Source of the DNA: Byssochlamys sp. IMV 00236
Taxonomy: Eukaryota; Ascomycota; Eurotiomycetes; Eurotiales; Thermoascaceae
NCBI GenBank assembly: GCA_001931875.2
Contig: MSJH02000446.1
Location: forward strand, 1-45,865
DNA: 45,865 nt
Direction: 5' to 3'
Of this stretch, positions 39,399 to 45,865 are shown one piece after another. The notes below the pieces were generated by a model that saw nothing but the letters and a program-made list of their open reading frames with translations, was not told the DNA's origin and ran no database searches. Each line of letters begins with the position of its first letter. Positions within the stretch are counted from its first letter, which is position 1. The translations under genes were made by a program, and so were the position numbers.

Positions 39399-42139
39399 AT
39401 GACACTAGTGCTTCCAGATAGTTTACTCGTTATTCCATTAGAGAATAAAGTGCTTTTACCTTCAGTGGTTCTCAAGATATCCATGCGGGGTAAAGACGCC
39501 GTCACTTTAACTCGTAAGCACTTACGAGCAAGTGAACAACGCAAGCCAACCTATGTTGCATGTATTCCTTTGACATCCACAACTTCAGTTGGCGATGAAC
39601 CAGAGATAGAAGGATTCATTAGACCAGAGGATAAAGATAAATTATTCGACTACGGTTGTGCCGCTCGTATCCTGCGTGTGCAGAGAGCTGGTCTAGGCGC
39701 ATTCACCATGTTTATTGAAGGCGTGGTACGATTTAAAGTGAAAGATGTCGTTGCACAAGACAATACATTATACGCTAAAGTCAATTATATCGAGCAACAA
39801 GATCTTGCTGACGATGACGATAACATGATTCGCTTCAAAGCCCTTGTGCGTGAATTCTTGATCAAGATGAAAGAATTACGCATGCCTGAAAATTTGATCC
39901 AACAACTGACTAAATTACTCGACTCAGTTCCGCCACCTGTCCTTGCCGATCTGCTCGTCACCGTCATCGAAACGTCTTTTGATGAGAAATTGACCATGTT
40001 GGCGACAACCGACGTCAAGGAAAGACTCGAAAAGGCTTCCGAATGGATGACTCGTCAGTTGCATGTAAGATTTATTATTATTATTACAAGATAAAAGCTC
40101 ATCATTTTTTCTTAGGTCCTCAAGATATCTGAACAAGTGCATTCGAGCGTAGAAAATAAATTATCTAAAAAGCAGCGTGAGTTTTATTTACGTCAACAGG
40201 CAAGTTTTATTGTTTTATTTGTTTTATTTTTTGCTTATACATCATTTAGCTCGAAGCCATCAAGAAAGAACTTGGTGAATCCGATGGTTCGAACGGAGGT
40301 AAAGAGGAAGACGATATCGAATTATTAGGTCGAAGACTAGAAGAAGCCGAATTGCCAGAGGAAGCAGCGACTGTCGCTCAAAGAGAGCTCAAGCGTCTCA
40401 AGAAGCTTCAACCAGCATCAAGCGAGTACTCTGTCGCTCGCAACTATTTAGAACTACTTGCTGACTTGCCATGGAGCAAAAAGACGCAAGACATGATTGA
40501 CATCAAGAAATCAAAGCAGAAGCTAGAAGAGGATCACTTTGGTCTTGATCATGTCAAGAAGCGTATCATTGAATATCTCTCGGTCATCAAGATCAAAGGT
40601 GATCTGAAGGCTCCAATCATCTGCTTTGTGGGTCCCCCTGGTGTCGGAAAGACATCTCTGGGCAAGTCCATTGCTGCCTCCATGAGCCGTGAGTTTCATA
40701 GGATCTCATTGGGCGGTGTAAGAGACGAAGCTGATATAAGGTAAAAGCTTTTCTTCATATATAACACGTTGACTCATATCCAAACAGAGGTCATCGTCGT
40801 ACGTATGTCGGAGCTATGCCCGGTTTGATCGTCCAAGGTTTGAGGAAATGCAAAGTAAATAACCCCTTGTTCCTGCTTGACGAGATCGATAAGCTTGTTC
40901 ACTCTACTCATTATGGCGATCCTGCAGCTGCCCTTTTGGAAGTACTGGACCCTGAACAAAATAATAGCTTTTCAGACCATTATCTGAACGTACCCTTTGA
41001 TCTTTCGAACGTTCTGTTCATTGCTACCGCCAACAGCCTTGACACAATACCCGAACCTCTCTTGGACCGTATGGAAGTCATTACGTTGAATGGTTACACG
41101 TTTGAAGAGAAGCTCCATATTGCCAAGTCTCACCTGCTACCCAAACAAATCACGCTACACGGATTACAGCCTGGTCAAGTCAAGATGTCGGACGAGGTGT
41201 TCTTGAAGATTGCTGAAAATTATACAAGAGAAAGCGGTGTACGTAGTCTGGAACGAATGATCGCTTCTGTCGTCCGTGCTAAATGCGTTGAGCTTGCCGA
41301 CCTCCGTGAATCCAACAAGGAAAATGAGTATAAGCCGGTAGTGACGTTAACTAATGTGGAAGAAATCCTAGGCATGGCTTACTACGAAAAGGAAGTCGCC
41401 GAAAGAGAGGCACTGCCAGGTGTTGTCACTGGGTTAGCATACTCCGGAAGCGGTAATGGTGGTATTCTGTTTGTTGAATCAACCAAAATGCCTGGTCATG
41501 GCGATTTAGGACTCACAGGTTCAAATGTTTATATTGTCTTTATAACTCCTGAACTAACACGCACTTCTGTTCTTAGGCTCTTTGGGCGATGTCATTAAGG
41601 AATCAGCTCGAATAGCTCTTACATGGGTCAAGGCACATGCATACGAATTGAAAATTGTGCCCACAAAGGAGACAAACCTTGTAGAAAATTATGATATTCA
41701 TATTCATGTACCTGGTGGAGCTATTCCCAAAGATGGACCTAGCGCAGGTAAATAGGAGATGCCTCTTTTTTTTTGCATAGATCTATATAAACGCTTTCTC
41801 TTTTTTGTAGGCGTCACCTTGGTTACATCTCTTGTTTCACTCTTTTCTGGATATCATGTGCCCACAACCACAGCCATGACAGGCGAAATATCGCTCCGTG
41901 GCCAAGTATTACCCGTAGGAGGCATAAAAGAGAAAGTGGTCTCTGCCCATCGAGCAGGCATTCGCAAGATCATTCTACCCTTACGAAACCGTAAGGATGT
42001 TGAACAAGATGTACCTGAAAAAGTAAAAGAGGATATTGAGTTTATATATGCAAAGAATATCTGGGATGTTTTAGAAGCGGCCTTGGTTATGAGCAATTCT
42101 GAAAAATGGCATACTCGCGTTTATGAAAGTCATTTATAA
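39399..42139 (+). CDS. LONP2: Lon protease, peroxisomal type
   Basis: ATP-dependent AAA+ protease. Six exons (39399-40064, 40116-40199, 40250-40740, 40788-41518, 41577-41747, 41811-42139) give 823 residues. LON substrate-binding domain first ([20 protein letters not shown]), then Walker [10 protein letters not shown] at 378-386, Walker B LFLLDEID, and a protease domain with the Ser713 (KDGPSAG) and Lys756 (GGIKEKV) dyad. There is no mitochondrial presequence, the length is that of peroxisomal Lon (mitochondrial forms exceed 950), and the protein ends SHL, a PTS1-like tripeptide. Expected role: quality control of peroxisomal matrix proteins. The second intron uses a GC donor and the fourth starts GTTCAA. 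Its stop lies 20 bp from that of CSTF1. Confidence 0.95.
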
Positions 42140-42159
42140 AAAACCTCTCCCTTTTATTA

Positions 42160-43721
42160 TTAAACTGCGCTGTAGTAACGTGCACGATAGTCCTCACTAT
42201 AAAACAATAATAAATAAGAGGGGGGAGATTTATATTTTATACATGTATCTCTTACCTGCAAGTAATGATACCATAATCATTTGGTGAAGCAGCCACACAT
42301 CGTACGAGGTTATTATGTCCTGGGATTCTTTTCACTAGAGCACCTGTTTGTGTATCCCAACAGAACACGTCTGTTGACAATTCATCACCGATCAAGACGA
42401 ACCCTTCGTTGAATGAAAACGTAGGCTGCAACATATGTGCTCGGTGTTCATGTCCCTTGTACTCCATCAACATATTTCCACTCGAGATATCCCAGAGACG
42501 CATGGTGGAATCCAAACCTGCGGTCAAGACGTACTTTTCATTCTTGGTTAATCGAACACTCGACACGGCAGCTCCACTGTGTGCATTCTCAAATACTTTG
42601 ATGCATTGTGACGAGACACTGTCCCAGATACGGACTGTTCCGTCCAAAGAGGAGGTAGCAAAGATCTTTCCTGTCTTGGAATAACGAATTTGTGAAATGG
42701 ATCCTTGATGCACGTTTGCTGCACTAGAGTTTGTATAGCATTGAAGTGTTCGTACATCATAGATACGAACAGCTGAGTCCTTTGTGCCTGCTAATAAAAA
42801 GTCACCTGAAGGATGAAAGCTGATCGAGTTGACAGGAGAAGCGTCCTATTTTTTTGTGCGGTAAGTATGCTTTCTCTCTCTCTTTTATCCCTCCAGTCCT
42901 AAGCTTACCTGAAGATATCTAAATGCTCTTTTCACACCCGATTTGGACAAGTCAAATAATTTGATGCTTTGATCGTTTGAACAGCTTGCTAGTACAATAC
43001 CATTTGGATGAAAACTTAGATCGTTCACTGCATCTGTATGATCATATAAGGTTCGGACCACGGGTTTATCACCCGAATCGCCTGTTCTATTCTGCATTTT
43101 AGTTACATCTAACAATTTAAGGGAAGTATCATGCGATCCAGTCGCTGCAAATCGCCCGTCATGGCTGAAGCTGGCGATGCGACATGGCCCTTTGTGCTGT
43201 GTGTAATAAGTCTGCGTGAATTCTGGTTCTTGTTTAGGCTCTTAAAAAAAGCTTGGGGGTTATTTCTTTGTTTGTTAAAAAGTAAGTCGTTTTCTTACGT
43301 GCGTTTTTCATTGTCTCTATATCAAATCCAGACAGATAAGGTGTGGTCTGCGTCGTTTCCTCGGCTGCTGTAGAACTGTCATGATCCATACTCTTGGTCG
43401 AGAACTCTTCCTCACTTTCCAAGTCACCGACTACACAAAATTGTTTAGAGGTGATTCTTTCATGTAAAAAAAGAGTGTTACCTGCATCTTTAGCAATCTG
43501 TAGCATCTCGACAAGTTTAAAACTTGGCATCATGTTCGTGGTTGCTCCTGTGGCATCGGCCACACTTTGCGCGACAGCTGAGTATCCATATGCCACAAGC
43601 TGTCTATGTGTGTTGCAGCAAGATGCCAATTAGTTGGTAAATTGTTATAGTTTCTGATGCGTGTAAAATACCCAATGATTAGAGATAACACTTCATTTTC
43701 TGTGAATCCTGTCGTGTTCAT
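42160..43721 (-). CDS. CSTF1: Cleavage stimulation factor subunit 1 (CstF-50), WD40
   Basis: Six exons (43721-43672, 43603-43482, 43430-43299, 43240-42909, 42845-42256, 42196-42160) give 420 residues. The first 40 residues form the dimerisation domain (NEVLSLIIGQLVAYGYSAVAQSVAD), which is only in frame when the 68-nt first intron is removed. Six to seven WD40 repeats follow from about residue 105 (GPCRIASFSHDGRFAATGSHD, VVRTLYDHTDAVNDLSFHP, IWDSVSSQCIKVFENAHSG). The end CSEDYRARYY matches the family. CstF-50 takes part in 3'-end cleavage and polyadenylation of pre-mRNA. It has no clear orthologue in budding yeast, so its presence agrees with an early-diverging fungus. Confidence 0.95.
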
Positions 43722-43839
43722 TGCAATAGATTGGATCAAGAGAGGGTAAGAAAAAGATAAAAAAGAAAGAAATAAACTGTGACAGTGATTTAGGCTTATT
43801 TTTACACTAGAGATTTTTTGCTTCAAGCTTATTTGAATA

Positions 43840-43875
43840 ATGCATTTTTTATTATTATTGTTGTTGTTGTTGTCA
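43840..43875. repeat. Trinucleotide microsatellite
   Basis: A short run of att then gtt repeats (read AAC/AAT on the minus strand) lies between the DES1 stop and the CSTF1 start, in the 191-bp gap. No other feature is seen in that gap. Confidence 0.7.
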
Positions 43876-43912
43876 TCAAAGTTAATGTAAGGAAACAAAT
43901 TGAAAAGCAAAT

Positions 43913-45092
43913 CTATTGGGATGATTTCTTCTTCCAAATATCATAATCACGCATTTTACCAAGCAAAGTTCTACCCCGCTTGTGGTCATCATAGGTACGG
44001 ATCACACGAGATTGAGGGCCAATCGTACGCTGAGTGATAAATTTCCAATGAACCATGACCCATGAGGTGTGATAGGCTAATTTATCATAATAATCTCTTG
44101 CCATGGCGCGAAGAGTTGGAAGCTTTGACCAGGGAATCTATAAGGTGTTATTTATCTTTCTATTCAATCCCCAATGTCTTTACCTTTTGAAAATCATGGT
44201 GCTCATTATGATAGCCAATGTTCATAAAGGGTATATTCAAGATACCATAGTAAGAGTATGTCTCTTGCCCATCATCAAATGTATAATGCTCTTGAATAAA
44301 GTGTGCAGCTCCGGGATGTAATGAATAACCGAACCAAAGTGATAATAATAAATAACCCAATCCACGCCATCCACACGTTCTTTGAATGAGGGTATCCGTT
44401 ATAACTGTAAATACAATGTTGATCAATTCCCATTTGGACGGTGTCAGATTTCGGTCATGTTGCATTACTGCCCCACGTACAACGTACATGACAGGGTAAA
44501 TAAGGATCCAAAGTAACTTTGTGAATGCATTTCCTCGTATCAAGTTCTTTTCCCAATCAAGCGGTAAATCAGGGTCCATCCCTTCAACGCCTTGCCAAGT
44601 GTGGTGCTCGATATGGTAACGTCGAAAAGACTGTGCGATAGGCACAGGTAGAGACACATTAGCGAGCAGACCAGCGTATCGATTGAGCCATTTCTTTTCA
44701 AATATCAAGCAGTGACAAGCCTCATGTATAATCACCCCAATCATACCGGTCAGAGTGGCTCCGATAAAGTAAGCTGTCAAGGCAAATAGATACCATGGTG
44801 GATTGTATATTCGGCCAAAGTAATAAGCAATAGTAAGCTGAATCACGGTGATTGCGATCGTCACATAGAGTGTTCGAATATCTGTTCCATATAATTTTTC
44901 GACTTCTGGGTGTTCCCTGAGAATAGTATGCTTTCTCTTCAGATGAGGCTCATCCATATCGTCACGAGCAAAGTTCTCATGAACATAAGGGATGGAGCGT
45001 TTCCATGCACCAAGGTAGAGCGGATGTCTGTAATCTGGATGCTCAAACGCAGGTTTCAACCCGCTAGTCCGCATCTCGACATTAGGTGGCAT
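43913..45092 (-). CDS. DES1: Sphingolipid delta-4 desaturase
   Basis: Introduces the 4,5-trans double bond into dihydroceramide at the ER. Two exons (45092-44184, 44137-43913) give 377 residues. The N-terminal lipid-desaturase domain (ENFARDDMDEPHLKRKHTILREHP) is diagnostic of DEGS/Des1. The three histidine boxes are HEACH (123-127), HIEHH (160-164) and HNEHH (295-299), set between four membrane stretches. The start is uncertain. MPPNVEM at 45092 is simplest, but an ATG at 45184 (ATGGCAA, then a GTTGTA donor and a TTTCTCAG acceptor just before CCCAC) would add four residues in frame. Confidence 0.95.
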
Positions 45093-45540
45093 GTGGGCTG
45101 AGAAATATATGTGTTTAAGAAAAAGGAGGGAAAAGAAATACGGGATCGAATGAAAACAAAAAAGACGCTTGTACAACTTGCCATTTTAAGCGTGGCTAAG
45201 GTGCTAAAAGCTAGCCTCTTTGTCCAATGTTAAGCCTTTCTTGGCTGGGTACCAAACCTTTAAAGACAGAGAAAAAGAAAGGACACACATTGGTCAATTA
45301 AAGGAGACACATAAATGAATCCAATTGTGTGTTTAGTATTTCATTGATGGGATGTTCCCAGGGTAACTGTAACTCATATCTCATTGTTTTTGAATGTATA
45401 TTTTTATTCATTCATAGCAGTTATTTTTCATTCATTTTGCATTCTAAGCTGTCCTATTAAATCATACAATGATTCAATAGTTACTTTGCCAAGAGAATCT
45501 GCTCCTTTTTAAAAAAAAACAAATATTAATTGAGAAAGTT
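45093..45540. other. Upstream region of DES1
   Basis: About 450 bp. The first 90 bp may be the first intron of DES1. The remainder is AT-rich and contains no gene or RNA that I can support; it probably holds the DES1 promoter. Confidence 0.4.
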
Positions 45541-45832
45541 ATGAGTGCAAATCAATTAAATATTCATGTTCGCACCGCTCAAACATGGTCTGGCAATATT
45601 TTTATAAAGCGTAAGAAAACGAATCGCTTGGATATACTTTCTAAAGAACACAAGTAAGCGATCTTGGAGTACAAAGATGAGAACCCTCCAGCCATCTTGG
45701 AACAAGTAATGGAGCGACTGCTTCAAAATTTTTCAGGATCACAAGGTCTCTAAAAGCATCGTCTATAATTTTGTAAGAACAAAATGTAACTTGTTGGTCA
45801 AAAAAGCTCAATTTCAGCCTGTAGATAGGAAC

Positions 45833-45835
<3 letters not shown>
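45541..45835 (+). mobile_element. Tc1/IS630-like transposase N-terminal relic, cut by window end
   Basis: From an ATG at 45541 the frame reads INIHVRTAQ-type helix-turn-helix sequence (LNIHVRTAQTW), RKKTNRLDILSKEHK, a TAA stop at 45655, then YKDENPPAILEQVMERLLQNF. After a frameshift near 45735 it continues DHKVSKSIVYNFVRTKCNL, VKKAQFQPVDRNS. This order matches the N-terminal paired-like HTH region I recall for Mucorales Tc1/IS630 transposases. The catalytic DDE part would lie beyond the window. One stop and one frameshift make it a pseudogene. Confidence 0.6.

Positions 45836-45865
<30 letters not shown>
45836..45865. repeat. Poly-A homopolymer at window end
   Basis: The window closes with about 30 A directly after the transposase relic. 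Probably an assembly break; it could also be a real A-run inside the element. Confidence 0.85.

Overview
The window looks like nuclear DNA of an early-diverging filamentous fungus, most likely a Mucorales (Mucoromycota) species. It is AT-rich and gene-dense. Almost every gene is cut by short (about 45-65 nt) introns with GTAAG-type donors and CTAAC/CTGAC-like branch sites, and homopolymer and CT tracts are common. Several relic fragments resemble repeat families I associate with Mucorales. I do not name a species. The window begins in a run of 39 T and ends in a run of A, so both ends may be contig breaks.

Layout. 0.06-6.2 kb, minus strand: a four-helix membrane protein, the mismatch-repair ATPase MSH2 (12 exons) and mitochondrial dihydrolipoamide dehydrogenase. 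7.2-8.3 kb, plus: a HAD pyrimidine 5'-nucleotidase-like protein. 8.4-10.1 kb, minus: a ferric-reductase-type flavocytochrome. 11.4-14.0 kb, minus: COPII coat GAP SEC23. 15.7-23.6 kb, plus: an uncharacterised coiled-coil protein, an ERT1/AcuK-type Zn2Cys6-PAS regulator of gluconeogenesis, dihydroxyacetone kinase and a Pho85-type cyclin. 26.0-27.5 kb, minus: aspartate aminotransferase. 29.8-31.7 kb, plus: an SPT23/MGA2-like IPT-ankyrin factor. 31.9-37.0 kb, minus: a secreted thaumatin-like protein, a Zn2Cys6 Fungal_trans factor, an LRR/zinc-ribbon protein and a membrane GNAT-like protein. 39.4-42.1 kb, plus: a peroxisomal-type Lon protease, tail to tail (20 bp) with CSTF1 (minus). 43.9-45.1 kb, minus: sphingolipid delta-4 desaturase.

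Most genes are housekeeping and do not form a pathway cluster. A loose carbon-metabolism theme exists (ERT1-like regulator, DHA kinase, aspartate aminotransferase, dihydrolipoamide dehydrogenase, peroxisomal Lon), but nothing shows it is more than chance.

The gene-poor gaps hold the unusual material. (1) At 37.46-39.20 kb a Tc1/mariner-like TIR-bounded composite holds a LINE reverse-transcriptase scrap and a broken copy of a Mucorales-type family of unknown function. It sits inside one copy of a duplicated 115-bp segment that is also the LON promoter. (2) At 28.4-29.2 kb there is a dead Fanzor/TnpB-like (OMEGA) relic whose RuvC-I aspartate is lost. (3) A Tc1/IS630-like transposase fragment lies at the right edge. 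(4) A second fragment of the same unknown family lies at 10.7-11.0 kb. (5) Splicing is unusual: four independent GC-AG introns, a 4-nt internal microexon and a 4-nt first coding exon. All gene models here were spliced by eye; each listed exon set adds up to an intact reading frame.
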